64,000 nt of DNA from Cymbidium sinense (GCA_021442155.1 CM038220.1:79409817-79473816); one strand, 5' to 3'; numbered from the stretch's first letter, positions 12,601 to 25,251 are shown. A program made the numbers and translations. Notes: generated from the sequence alone by a model not told the origin.

Positions 12601-13200
12601 TAGGGGATGACTTCTGCCTCCTCTAATTTTCTTGAGATTTATTGGTGGCTTAATTGGAAAAAATTACTAATTCATTTTCTAATTACCCCCTTTATGTAAT
12701 TAAGGTTAATTAAGGGTTTGATTAGTGGCTTAATCCTTTATTGAAGTTGATTAAGGTTTGATTCAGTAAATGGGAGGTTTAGAGAATAATTTAACTAAAA
12801 TTTTTCTTCCTTAAACCCCATTTTCTTTCTTAATTCTCTTTTAGTTAAGGGCTAATTCACTAATTACCCTCTTAATTAATTTTTTAAAATTCTAAAACTT
12901 TCCACAATTTAATTAGTCTACTTTGGGTAAATGCTTAGGTGTTCAAGAGCCTAAGTTCAATTAAGGAAATAAAAATTTAACTCATATGTGTGAGGAGTAT
13001 TCTGAAATTACCTAAGTTAAACCACTTAACTTAATTAATTATTAATCATGAGCCAAATTGCATTAGGTCTATTTCTTCCTAGGTGCATTGCAAATTTAAA
13101 TTTCTTGTGAGATTTTATGTCATCTCATTGGCTCATAATTATCTGATTAACTATGCTAAGGTGGTTATTGACCTCCTCATATGTGTCACAAATCAAGACA
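12601..13200. other. AT-rich block right of the deletion junction, copy A
   Basis: Collinear with 33,239-33,845 of copy B. It contains many TTAATT and AATTACC words and no coding region. It may be the left part of a long LTR whose right part is the 312-bp array and GC-rich island, because these three blocks always occur together. Confidence 0.4.
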
Positions 13201-13204
13201 AGCC

Positions 13205-14320
13205 CACAAGTTAAATTTGACGAACTCGAAGGTGACAGTGTGCAAATCGGGGCTCAAAATGCACTAGCCATCACCGAAAATAGTCGAAATGACCTCCGAT
13301 CGGTGAACAGGCTTCTCCGTCATATTCAGAATATCGAAATTGATCAAAATATAAATATTACAAAATCTAATGAGCAATTAATTAAGCGCTCATGCTATCA
13401 ATGTATCGATGCGCATATCAGAGTTGGAAAGCTACGATGATGATCAAACGATCTCCGTTCATAAAATTGATCAAACCATTAGCTTCAAAATATCAAAAAC
13501 TATCAAATGAGACTATTCACGCTTAATTTAGACGAGTATGTGCAAATGTCGAATAATCAGCAGTAACAGTGCACAAATCGAGGCTGAAATGCACTGGACA
13601 TCTCTGAAAATGGTCGAAACAACCTCCGATCGATGAACGGACTTCTTCATCGCATTCAAAATGTCAAAATTGGTCAAAATATAAATATTTCTCAAATCTA
13701 ATGATCAAGCGGTCGAGCTATCAATATGTCGACATGCATATCGGAGCTAGGAAGCTGCGACGATGTCCGAACGACCTCCGTTCATGAAATTGATCATGCT
13801 GTTAGCTTCAAAATATTTAAAACTATTAAAATGCATGTTTAATTGACGAGTCATGCAAATGTTGAATAATCGGCGATGCGATTCAAATCGAGGTTGAAAT
13901 GCACTGAACATCTCTGAAAATAGTCAAAACGACCTTCGATCGGTGAACGGACTTTGTCATTGCATTCAGAACATCGAAATGGGTCAGAATATAAATATTG
14001 GATGACTTGATGATCAACCGATCAACCGATCGAGTCGTCAACACACTTGCACGTATATTGAAGTCGAGGCGCGAAGCCACGACCTTTGTTCACGCGAAAT
14101 TATTATGTAAACGATTAAAATCTATCAAATAAGACTATTCACACTCAATTCGAACAAGTCTGCGTGAATGTCAAGTGGTTGAAAGCGGAGATGCGTATTC
14201 TGAGATGAAATTGATTCAATTTGATGCCGACTTGAACCAAACAGTCTCCGATCATGAAACGGACTACGTCATTGCGTTCAGAACATCAGAATTACCTAAA
14301 ATTGATATATATATATTAAC
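13205..14320 (+). repeat. Tandem array of ~312-bp units, copy A
   Basis: Four diverged units. The shared core resembles cctccgatcggtgaac and begins at about 13,293, 13,623, 13,933 and 14,245, giving spacings of about 330, 310 and 312 bases. Other shared words are gaaaatggtcgaaa, tcaaaatataaatatt, and a block around tatcggagttggaaagct. The core is unusually rich in CG dinucleotides for this AT-rich region. The fourth unit is truncated. The same four-unit arrangement is in copy B, so the array predates the duplication. Confidence 0.85.
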
Positions 14321-14454
14321 TATGTGAGTTTACCGATATAAAATTCACATTAAAACTGTTTAATCAATTTAAAATTTATTTAAAATCCCTAAATTATCCT
14401 ACTACATGTGAAACCGTTCCCCCCACTCTCTTCTATACCGCACAAAAAAAACAA

Positions 14455-15217
14455 CTGCTCAGGGCTCTCCTTCAACAGCAAAAAATAAAGAAAAAAAAAA
14501 TCACCTCTCCTCTCTTCCTCCATTGCCACATTCTGGCTCCAACCTGCACAGCTAATTCCTTCTCCCCTCTCAATCTCTTCCCGCGACCTAATCCCGTTCC
14601 GCCGCGCGTCCCACGACCCAATCTCGCTCCGGCGCAATCTCGTGACCCAATACCGCTGCGGCACGCCATTTCGTCGGTGCAATCCCGCGTCCCGTGCTCC
14701 GCAGCCCATCCCGCGGCCGAATCCTGTCGTTCCGCTGGAGCAATCCCGCGTCCCGCGCTCGGCGGCCCAACCCGCTCCGCCGCGCTGTCCGCAATCTCGC
14801 GTCCCGCGATCTGCGGCCCGTCCCAACAGCCCAGCCCGCTGCACGAGTCCCTCATCTGACCTCAGGCCCGCCCCGCCGGTGCAATCCGCACGTCTCGCTG
14901 CCCAATCCCGCCGACATAATCCCTCCGGCCCGTTGCACGAACCCGCTGCAACCGACCTGCCTCTGCCTTGCACGAACCCGCTGCAACCGACCTGCCTCTG
15001 CCTTGCACGAGCCCGCTGTAACCGACCCGCCTCCGCGCTGCACAAGCCCACGAGCCCGCGTCCCGTTCCGCGCAATCTAGCCCCCGACACGTTCCACTCC
15101 GGCCCGCCTCCGCAAACCCGCGCGCTCCACAGCCGGCCCACTGCGCGCGTCCCACCTGCCCACCAGCCTTCTTCCTGCAGCCCCCCGGCCCGTTCCACTC
15201 CGGCCCGCCTCCGCAAA
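14455..15217. other. GC-rich, CG-dense island, copy A
   Basis: A sharply bounded stretch much richer in G+C than its surroundings, built of variants of caatcccgcgtcccgcg and gcccgctccg. It begins after a CT-rich leader (ctctcctctcttcctcc). Long frames are open on both strands (up to 275 residues on the minus strand), but this follows from the scarcity of A/T-rich stop codons; the peptides are Arg/Gly or Pro/Ser-rich and are interrupted in copy B. It looks like the R/U5 or leader part of an LTR rather than a gene. A 35-bp tandem repeat is inside. Confidence 0.6.
14946..15050 (+). repeat. 35-bp tandem repeat inside the GC-rich island
   Basis: The words ctgcaaccgacctgcctctg, twice, and ctgtaaccgacccgcctccg start at 14,946, 14,981 and 15,016, a 35-base period with three units. 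Copy B at about 35,545-35,612 has about two, one unit less. Confidence 0.85.
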
Positions 15218-15940
15218 ATTTTTTATTGATACAAATATTTTAATGAATATTCTACACTTAACAAGCTTTATAAATCATAAATTAAATTTTGCTTGCTCAA
15301 ACCTTATTCACATCACATTGGTGATATTAGAAAACAAATTTCTTTGGCACATTCACTACTTCAATTATTTTAGGTGAATCAATTTTATAAGCAATGCTTC
15401 TAATTTAGTTCATGCTACTAATCTCGTCATAAATTTAATAGTTAAAAAAATATTCTCATCATATAAGGTAACATTAATATTATTCAAATATTACTAGAAA
15501 ATACTTTTATTGAAGTCGGCTTTTTGATAAGTTATGTAGAGCTAGAATTTTGTCTTCTATATCTGTGATTCTGTATATAAACCAAGCATTGTAATAGATG
15601 CCATATATCATCGTCATCTTCATCTTCACTGCTCTGTTTCCAGCAAGGATAAGAAGGAAAAAGAATAAACCTTACTAGTTACAAGACCTTCACTTCCCAT
15701 TATCATTGGATATCTATCTTCACCACCCAAAGAAGCCTCTCCATCTAAGCCCACAAAAACTCATGAGATTTAGACTAATTCAGACTTATACTGGACTTTG
15801 ATGAGTTTTCTATTTAAATTAAACTTTTTTTTGGACTTGTTTAAACATTAGATATTTTCAATAAAAAATTAATATACAAATCTATTCAATTTTTTAGCCA
15901 AACTTTAGTTATCTTAAACTAATTATAGTTTAATTTTAAT

Positions 15941-15948
<8 letters not shown>

Positions 15949-16006
<58 letters not shown>
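15949..16006. repeat. (AT)n microsatellite
   Basis: About 29 AT units in the spacer between the two large copies. Confidence 0.93.
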
Positions 16007-16009
<3 letters not shown>

Positions 16010-16800
16010 GAGTGGCATTATCTATAAATATAAGTAAAATTTGAACTACTTCATCAAACAAATCAAAATAGTGCTCTTAATTATGAGATATATTTTAGGT
16101 ATTTAAGTGCCCAAATGAGTTCAAAATTAAGACAACTTAAGCTAATTAAATTTGTCTCATCTAGATGCATGATTTGAACATAACATGATATTTTTAGAAG
16201 TTTTCAAGTATATTTTAAGCATAGTCTGACATCATTAAATTTGTCACATCGAGATACTTAATTTGGCTATAAGTTTACCAAAAGCAGAATTGTAATAACC
16301 AAGATTTTAATTTCAGGAGATATTTAATCACATGTGTATTAGAATTCGTGATTGAGCAAATGAATTTTTTGACAACTTATCATTATAAAAGCTTAAATTT
16401 GTTTATGAAAAAATTGTTCATATCAAAAATCCTTAAACTCTAATCAGATAGTGCTATCAATCATTTAACTTTTCTAAGAAAACAACTTTTTAATCATGAG
16501 CCATAAATTTCTATAAGATCACATGCCGTCTAATTTTACATTATATATTCAGCTTTTATTGCTCATTTTATGTCATATTAATGTTAATTTTTTCATCAAA
16601 TTTTTAATTGATATTATTTCTATAAGGTAAATCCAAATTTGAGTTGCATTTTTAAGGTTGAGGCAAGGCATCCTTCTCGAGAAATCCAAAAGTTTTAGAT
16701 TTAATTTTTATCATTGTGTCGAAGATAAGTTGGATACAAAGCTTTGCCTTAATAGCTCTTATGATTTGAGGAGCATATCGAAGGCTTTCATTTAAGGTAG

Positions 16801-17061
16801 ATGCGTGGTGCTAAAATCTACCGTAGTAGTGCTCAACCAGTGTTAGCTTGGCACATACATTCCATTAGTTTTATGGATCTTTTTGCTCGAAGAGATCAAT
16901 TGTATGGCTCTGTTCTACAATTTTTGGGATGCTATGGCGATACAGCTGAAGAGCTCTTCACCAACTTGCTGCAGCTTCCTCCCCCACTCTTCCTTCGGTC
17001 TCTAAAACCACAATTCTCATTCATCGAGAAGCTAAACACTCAAGTTTCGATCACAAGGTGA
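16801..17061 (+). other. Unrecognised 86-codon open frame, possible gene or element fragment
   Basis: This frame is less biased in composition than the AT-repeat frames around it. It encodes a mixed peptide with a Leu/Pro-rich middle (LFTNLLQLPPPLFLRSL) and Cys-Tyr-Gly residues before it. I do not recognise a family. It lies in the spacer just left of copy B, no ATG context or splice sites could be confirmed, and it could be chance. It is the only stretch in 15.2-17.1 kb that looks faintly protein-like. Confidence 0.2.
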
Positions 17062-18759
17062 CTTCACGGGTGTTTCTTTTTCTTTTAATTCTAAAGATGA
17101 CTACTTGATAGATGTACAGATTGATTCTTTAATAGCTCTCTCGTGTGAAATAGCCTTCTACATATCAAAAATACATGCCTTTCCTTATAAAGGAGCTTAA
17201 AAAGTCATATCATTTTGTAGAGCTGAACAATACCATAACAATAGACTGAAAGACTGGTTAAGAAGGTCAGAAGGAGCATTACTTTCTTGAAAGTCGATGC
17301 CATTAACTAAATCAACTAAAAACTTTTATTAAAAAAAAAACGTTCAAAAAATCTAGACAAGGATAGAGTGAGACGCTTGCTGGAGGAAAGTGATAACATT
17401 TGCATTAATAATAGTAATTCGTCCAACAATATACATGTCAAAGTGCAAGTCAATTCTCCGTTATGTTTGTTTTTTTTTTCTTTTTTGGACTCCAACTGTG
17501 ATCTCTTCCTATGGTCCAAGAAGTTGTTCTACCAACATAAAAAATTCAAAAAAAAAAACCACCTATATATGTGAAATAGATGCTTATTGTGTTGAAAGGT
17601 TAAAATAATAAGATAAAATATCATATCTTTGATTCGGTTAGGTACGTCAAATTCAAAGAGAAAAAAATGGCGTTCAAAGAACAAAGAATGTTTTAGTCTT
17701 CGATAATTAACTTACAATTGGGTTGAAATATGCTCAAAATAAATGAGCATGTTTTAAAGTTTACAAATCTTTCAAATATTTTAAAAAAGTCAATAAAGAA
17801 ATTTAAATCATTTTATTGAAAGGAAATACAACAAAATGTATTTAATATGATCTACTTTGTAATATTTATTTTCTATTTCAAAAAGTTAAAGTCACCTAAC
17901 CTTAGGAATTGTTAGGTTGGAGGATTTTAAAAATTCAAAATGTCGATTGCCTAAAAAGTATATCAAAAATATTTTTTTGGGTCAATTTGAAAATTTATTC
18001 TTAGTTTTTTTTTTCTAAAATCATTTGAATCGAGTCATTTAGAATCACACGACGACTAAACTTCAATTTTTATTATTGTATTTATGAGCTATTTAAAGAC
18101 ATGTAAATTTTGCATAGTGTGTTAGATGCATAATTTGATCATTATCATTATCATTATCATTTATATTTAGTACATTATAGATATTGAGTTATATTTATTT
18201 AATTAACAATAATTTTCTTGTGTTTATCTTAAATTACACTCAATTGTGCTATAGTTATATTAATCCTTTAGAATCTATGGTGATGGTTACACTTTCTCCG
18301 TTGTATCATTTTTATAATTTATTGTGTTACAATGCATGACTAAATGATTTTTGAACTATTATCGAATGATCTTTTAATTATGGCTTAATATTCTTTAAAT
18401 TATAATAAAATAATATTCAAATAATGCTTTAACAATCATTGAACAATAATCAAATACTTTAAAAAAATATTTGAATAATAATCTCAAAACATAATCAAAT
18501 CATCTTAAAAGTATATTTATACAATCAATGAACAATGGAAATATTTTTTATCAAAATATTTAAGATCATGATAGAAAATGGTTGATTTGAATAAGGTTCG
18601 AACATAAATAAAAATCTATCTACAAAATGATTTGATTATTATTTTTACTTTGTTTAAGCATTATTCGAACAAATGTTGGTTATGGCAAACTTCAGATAAG
18701 TAATCCAAAATAAAATTGGAGGATATTTTGATCAGAAGAGACCTTTTAGATGTATTTCG

Positions 18760-18762
<3 letters not shown>

Positions 18763-18814
<52 letters not shown>
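18763..18814. repeat. (AT)n microsatellite
   Basis: About 26 AT units; the paralogous tract in copy A (2,609-2,632) has about 12. Confidence 0.93.
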
Positions 18815-18819
<5 letters not shown>

Positions 18820-19941
18820 TTCTCCAATTTTCCGCATCTAAAGTAGAAAATTATCTAAGATTTTTAAGTTCTTAAAACTACATTGAAGATCCACGGTAAG
18901 TTCAGGAGACATAATCAAAGTAATTTTGAACTCACAAAAATTGTTTATTTAATAATTTTCAGAGTTAGCGTAATTAATACAAAGGATTTTATTTAGCTTA
19001 AACTTTTGCATTAAGTTCTTATTTGGGTGTGGAAACTGGAAAGGGTTGTGAGATCTCCTGTCACCGCCGAGTTTTGTGGTCTTGATAATTAGAAACAGAA
19101 AAACGTGAATATATATATATATATATTCCCTCATAATTTACTAAAATGGTCTGGCATCCACTGCTCTCTTTTAGAAGAAAGGAGGAGGTAAGACTTGATG
19201 GGAGATCAAACGTGGAAAGCTAATTCTAGAAATCTGGAGCAAAATCTTGGACAAAAATATTCAAAGCAGGAGATTACAGAAAATACAATATTTAATATGG
19301 AAAAAATTAGAAAAATAAATCACGGTATCACACCAAATTAAGAAATTCACTATGAATAAAATTGAGAATAGTACAAATTATATTTCACATAAACTTTTTC
19401 ATACTTCTCACACTCTAGGCCATACACTATTTACTTACACTCACAAAAAAATAAAAAAATAATATGAAATACACAAAAAACTATAAAAATATGCCTAAAT
19501 ACGAACTCTGATATTTCATAGCATTGTGGTGTCGCAACATTGGCGCCAAGGCTCTAGCTATACTGTCCTTCAAGTTTTTTGCATGGATTTATATGTGTGG
19601 CTTTTCCTCCAAGACGATGGTGTCTTTGTCTTGTGGCTTTGAGTGCGAAGTCTTAGCAACTCGCTTCAACTTGAGATGTTAGACTCTTTATCTTTGTGCA
19701 AATCTGTCGACTTATGATATTATCCTCCTAACATTAAGACACTATCTTCTCTGCCTCTTAATCAAGACATTTATGACATAACAATGAGAGCTATATGCAC
19801 ATGACACTAAAGACTGAGTTGATAGTATATCTCTGATTGATTGATACAATCAAACTTCACATAATAACAAGCCTATATTTTACAAAAAAATGAGCACCGA
19901 TGGGTCAATTCACAACTTTTATTATGAGTTATTCTCTATTT

Positions 19942-19944
<3 letters not shown>

Positions 19945-20024
<80 letters not shown>
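19945..20024. repeat. (AT)n microsatellite, expanded allele
   Basis: About 40 AT units, roughly twice the paralogous tract at 3,807-3,847. Confidence 0.93.
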
Positions 20025-20027
<3 letters not shown>

Positions 20028-20889
20028 TTTAAGTGTTAAATTTCATTTATAATATCTATACATCAACATCTTATAATAATTCTTAAAGAATCTGAAGCTA
20101 TCCTCATATTTAAATATTTTCAAGATATTTGAGCTAATTTAATCATAAATTTAGACACATAATATATATAAAAATTACATTCATCAAATAAATCATAGAT
20201 CTACCCTTAAAAATGATTTTTTTTGCCTGTCTTGTTGAAAATTTATAAGTATAAGAAAAAAAAATCTCTTTTGTTTTAATGTGTGAATGCTGGTATATGT
20301 ACGCAAATTTACGGTTATTATTTACATAAATATATTTAATTTTCTTTTATAACATATATATTTATTTTGAGCATATATTTAATACTTTCAATATAATTTA
20401 ATATCATTGAAACAGCCGTATTATAAAATTTTTTCCTTATTCCTTCCAAAATTACACCATAATTTAATTCAAGTACTGATCCCCATTAAAAAAATCAAAA
20501 AAAAAAAAAAAAGGAAAATTACTGGGCTGTTTGAACTGAACATACTGCGTTTTTGTGGGAAAGCTCCCAATGAAATGAAATTCAGAGTCTCATGAAGAAC
20601 AGACAAAGAAGACCGACCATACGCTAGATTAATTGGAAGATCGGCATTACCTGTAAATTAATATACGCTAATATGGGACTTCTCTTTCAGCTGACCGATA
20701 AACCTATTTCTCTTTGTTATTCAACTTACGCCTGCTCTATCTATCCACATGTTCTTTAAATATCTATATATATTCATGTGACCTTAGGCATTATAAAGCT
20801 ACAAGCAAAGCCATATTAGTATAATACCCCCTCAAGAGCCAACTGCTTAAAATATCAAAATTATTATATATATTACTACGTAGCAATTG

Positions 20890-20892
<3 letters not shown>

Positions 20893-20960
<68 letters not shown>
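20893..20960. repeat. (AT)n microsatellite abutting the hAT end, copy B
   Basis: About 34 AT units, followed at once by gtagaggggcagaaccagc. The copy A counterpart (4,733-4,780) has about 24 units. Confidence 0.93.
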
Positions 20961-20962
<2 letters not shown>

Positions 20963-20963
<1 letters not shown>

Positions 20964-20980
20964 GAGGGGCAGAACCAGCT
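20963..20980 (-). repeat. Probable hAT terminal inverted repeat (3' end of the element), copy B
   Basis: agaggggcagaaccagct resembles the CAGGGGCGGAGCCAGC-type ends of plant hAT elements and sits just outside the C-terminal end of the transposase remnant, as expected. The copy A version (ggggagaatcaactttt, from 4,780) is more degraded. The partner repeat upstream of the gene was not found. Confidence 0.5.
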
Positions 20981-21059
20981 TTTATTTTGAGGGTGGGTAA
21001 AAAGTAATTTAAAAAAAGTGAATTTAACAATGAATAACTCAAAAGGAAGACTTGTATTA

Positions 21060-23330
21060 TATTATCATCAATCTAATGAAAAATGTTTACAAACTTTTAA
21101 TATATTTTGCATTGTCTGATAATATTACATGATAGCTTCATTGGGAATAGATTCAAATACTTCTTTCAATAGATATAAAATCATCAAATAATCATCACTC
21201 ATTCGACTACCAATAAATATTTAACAATCTTCATTAGTAAAACGCTTCTCTCTATCAGAATGAAGAACCGGTAAAGTTAGTGCCAAAATAATAAACCTAT
21301 AAATTAAAGGATACACAATTCTTCTCTTGACAAACTATTTGACAAGATCAACAATATCATTTAAAGATGAGAAATCATCACTACTATGCATATCGATAAT
21401 ATAAGTGGAAAGTCATGACAAGCTCAACTCAAAAAAATCTCTAGATATAACTCGCAGTTTAATAAGTTTTTCTTTATCAAAAGCAAAGAATGAATCACTT
21501 GGGTTTAAGCATGCCACACAAAGAAGTAACTCTGTGCTTGCTTCAAAAAAATGATTATTCAGTTCTTAAAGTTGCATATCAATTACATTGTAGAATAACT
21601 CAGCATAATAATCATGCAAATTTGTCATTCCTTCACCTCCTCATATAACTCATCGACGAGTTTTAAAGGTAGAATTCATATCTAGAATATCAATCTCAAA
21701 AATATTACAAAAAAGAGATACTTCATGTAATAAGGAATCTTATCCATTATTTCTCATCATTTGTAATCGTTGCTTGGATATATGTACTAATTTCATTGCA
21801 TTTTCAATATCCTAGTCTTTTCTTTGTAAAGATTTTGATAATTCATTTGTGATACCTAAAATATCAATCATCAAATGCATAGTGAATACAAAATCAAAAG
21901 ACTTCATTGCACAGATTAAAACACCGGCTTCAATTGACTGATGATCACGTACTCCATCCTCCTTTACTATCTCAAGCACTTCAAGCATGGATGCATACAT
22001 CTTCATAAGACTAATTAAACTATGAAAATGTGAACTCCAACGAGTGTCACCTGCTCATTGTATGTTAGCTTCTTGATTCAAACCACGTCCACTAATTAAA
22101 TCCCCTATTTTGAGATGTAAAATAATCTTTTCATGTTGAATAATTTTTAAAGTGTCACTTCTCTTACAAGAACTTCCAATTGTGTTTAGAATTCTTGAAG
22201 TGAACTCAAAAAGATGCTTCACTTGCCAATAATTTTTTTGCTACAGCCACTAAACATAATTGAAGCTGATGGGAAAAACAATGAATAGAAAATGCCTGAG
22301 GATTATCATTAAGAATGAGCGCCTTCAAACCATTGAATTCACCTCGCATATTGGATGCCCCATCATAGCCTTGACCTTGTATCCTATGCAAGCTTAATGA
22401 ATGTTAAGCCAGTATAGCTTCAAGAGTTGTCTTAAGTGTAATTGCACTTGTTGAAGAAACATATTTAATGCTAATAAATCTTTCAATAACTGGACCTTTT
22501 TTATCAACATATCTCACAATGACAGCTAATTGTTCATTTGTTGATACATCACAGATTCATCCAAAATAATAGAAAGTAAGAATCAATCGATATCTTTGAT
22601 GATGGAAGCTAAAGTCTTAGATGATGCAGCTTGAAAAAGTTGTTTTTGTACCTTTGGTGAAGTCAATTGTAGTTTTGTACTAGCATTTTCAAATATAACC
22701 TTTTTAATTTCTTCATTATGATCTGCAAGAAAATGAAATAATTCTAAATAATTTCCTTGGTTAACTGAATTAGAAGATTCATCGTGACCACAAAATGGTA
22801 ATCCTCACAAAAGAAATCTAACACAATCAATCCACTGCCAACATTATCTTATACTCTTTTTTTATTTCTCTCATCTTTAGTCAACCACATAATAGGGACA
22901 CTTTGTGTTTGAGGCTTCATTAGATCTTCACACTTTTTTCTTTTCCTATTATGAGCACTATTGTGTTCACCAACGTGGGCTAAAAACTTTTCTTTTCTTT
23001 TCCAATTTTTAAATCCTTCTCTAATAAATGAATCTCCACCTCCTTGATTTATAGTAACTTGTTCTTGGGGCTTAAATAAATAGCAATATAAACAATATGC
23101 AACATCTTTTATATATTTTAACCAATATGGATATTCCTTAAACAACTTTGAATTAAATCTTTTGCATTACTATCATTGTTTGAGAAAATTATGACTTTTG
23201 GGTTGATGTGGTCCTTTTACCAAATATGCTCTACGTATTATCTCATCATTAACATCATAACTCCAAATGCGTGAAGCCGGATTAAGGAGATTATCGATAT
23301 CAAGATCAACTCATTCTTTTCTCTTTAAAT
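21060..23330 (-). pseudogene. hAT-family transposase pseudogene, copy B
   Basis: Collinear with the copy A pseudogene. Minus-strand pieces: TTF-like finger region at 22,849-23,145, which here runs in one frame through the YCLYCYLF Cys pair to WLTKDER; the core with GQGYDGASNMRGEFNGLKAL and an HQLQLCL phrase at 22,206-22,391; a mid piece at 21,812-22,006; and the dimerisation tail toward 21,060. Some lesions differ from copy A: the finger region is less broken here, while the sequence around 22,550 and 22,800 has extra gaps. Stops and frameshifts still exclude function. Confidence 0.85.
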
Positions 23331-24009
23331 AACAATCCACTTAGAAATCTAAATATGATAGAATGCAAATAAAAATAAATCAATAAATAATTGCACACTT
23401 TCAATCTTTTTTTTTAAAAAAACATAATATCTCAAGAATAACACACCTTCATTTTAAAATAAAAACTAAACTTAATATTTCAAAAAAAAGGCACAACTTT
23501 GGTCTTTTAAAAATAAAAATAAATCAATAATATTTTACAAAAATAAAGGCACACCTTCGACCTTTTTAAAATAAAAATGCTATTCACATACCTTAATTGA
23601 TTGTGAAGAATGTTACACTGAAGAATATTATTGAATAGCCTAATCCTTTAATATCACCTATATAAAGCATATAACTAATGATTAATACATGTGATAAAAA
23701 TATAACATTGAGTTCCCTAATCTAATGCTTGTCATGGGCTTAGTAATTAACTTGAAAATCCTCTAAAACATAAATCTTTGGAAGAAGAAAATTTTGAAAA
23801 GAATAATGTTGAGCCTTAAACAAAAAATATATATGACAAAGAATAGAATAGAGTAGAGGTTTGGTGTGGATGGCTTCAAATATGATGTAATGGAGTGGTA
23901 AGTTAAAAAAATCTTAAGAATGACTTTGACCTATTAATGTCTCACTTGAGTTTCTCTACATCATATTTCTAACCAAGACATAGAACTTGATGAATGGAGG
24001 AGTGCAAAT

Positions 24010-24235
24010 GAAAAATAGAATAAAGACAATGCTTGGCATGAGGAACTCATGACCCAACCTTTAATGAAGCAAGAAGAAGTCAGGAGAAAGATTGCAAAGT
24101 ACTACAACACAAATGTTAAGGAAAAATGCTTTAAAAGTAGGCGTGGTCTTAAAGTCCTTAGAGTGTACATCCCACTAAGCTAGAAAAAATAGTGTTAAGA
24201 TGGAGAGGACATACCTCAAGATATTCTACCCATGA
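24010..24235 (+). pseudogene. Possible gypsy integrase C-terminal remnant, copy B
   Basis: Counterpart of 7,860-8,115. The phrase QEEVRRKIAKYYNTNVK is preserved, after which gaps differ from copy A. The same reservations apply: it rests on the resemblance to the integrase C-terminal RVARYYN motif. Confidence 0.4.
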
Positions 24236-24239
24236 GAAA

Positions 24240-25196
24240 CTTTATAGGTATCAAATTGTCATTCATTCTCCTCATAGGTCTTTGATATATACAATATTTT
24301 TGCTTCATTATAAAAAAAGTTGTTGCATTAATTAAAATATTTTTGAAGTAGGAAAACTTTTATTTTGCTAAATTTCAAGTAATTGATCTGAAGAAAGAGC
24401 AAATAAGAGCTCATTCGAACAAAAGATGCACATTTAAAAGGTTTTTGGCTATCTTGTAGGTTAGTCCTCAATCTTGGTTGTCTAGGCCAGTGTTTTAAAT
24501 CAAATAATATGTAATCAAATATCAATCCAATCCTCAAATTCTAATAATTCCCAGAGCCAGATTGAAGAATAACCTCCCCAAGAGAAACAAAACAATGTTC
24601 TTGGAAAAGTCTAAACAAAAAAAATGACAAGCACCTATTAAATTCCCATAAATCCATCATCCAGTGAGAAAACATCTTTTGTTAGCATTGCAAGATAATT
24701 CATAATATATTGCAAGAAAGAAAGGACATTTGATGAAAACAATGAAAAGCGGGGCATAAATTGAAGGGAGATACCTCCTGGTCGTGGAACGGCTTGCTTC
24801 TACCTGGTGAAGAAACGGAGGAGAGTCCCTCCGACTACCAGCATAAATACACAAAATAGATGATCAACCAACCTGGTCCTCTAGTCACCCACAAAGCAGC
24901 CATGTTGGCCTCTTAAATAGGCCATTTTCTCAATCGTTCGATGGGATGGACGCCGAGGAAGGAACTCCGAACACATGGAGATGCGAGAGGCCGAAGAGGA
25001 GAGTTGTGAGAATCCAAGTGTGCGGCTGTGCAAAAAGGCTTTGTGGCTTTTTTTTTTGTGGAGATGCGATTGCGAGAGAGGCCAAAGAGGAGAGTTGTGA
25101 GAACTGAAAGCATGAGGTGAAAAAAAGGGGCTTTTTTTGGGAGTATTAGGATGGATGCAAATTACCTTTTGCCACCTCACCAAAATGGGTCATATA

Positions 25197-25251
<55 letters not shown>

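Larger units (their letters stand above)
1..15217 (+). repeat. Copy A of a large direct duplication (left end outside window)
   Basis: The same order of sequence reappears at about 17,155-35,773. Anchors seen by eye: 14 onward matches 17,158 onward; the hAT remnant at 4,880-7,165 matches 21,060-23,330; the LTR TATA box at 9,361 matches 25,555; the 312-bp array at 13,205 matches 33,850; and the GC-rich island at 14,455 matches 35,095. In one stretch (5,521-5,640 against 21,726-21,845) I count four mismatches and no gap in 120 bases. Elsewhere short gaps are frequent. Similarity is already present at base 1, so the left edge lies outside the window. The right edge is sharp, near 15,217, where the GC-rich sequence gives way to AT-rich spacer. 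Confidence 0.9.
15218..17154. other. AT-rich spacer between the two large copies
   Basis: No homology to the rest of the window was noticed and no gene recognised, apart from one possible exon-like frame at 16,801-17,061 and an (AT)n tract at 15,949-16,006. If the large duplication is tandem, sequence like this should also lie left of base 1, which cannot be tested here. Confidence 0.5.
17620..20890. other. AT-rich left part of copy B, no gene
   Basis: Collinear with about 825-4,730 of copy A, minus the segment missing at about 18,150. It includes (AT)n tracts at 18,763-18,814, 19,110-19,128 and 19,945-20,024. No frame is conserved with copy A beyond what nucleotide similarity gives. Confidence 0.6.

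Noticed and set aside
14389..15229. Frames up to 275 codons on the minus strand and 195 on the plus strand in the GC island
   Set aside because: Open on both strands because of high G+C; peptides are low-complexity and broken in copy B.
24881..25183. 100-codon minus-strand frame in copy B
   Set aside because: Spans a local tandem duplication and is not open in copy A.
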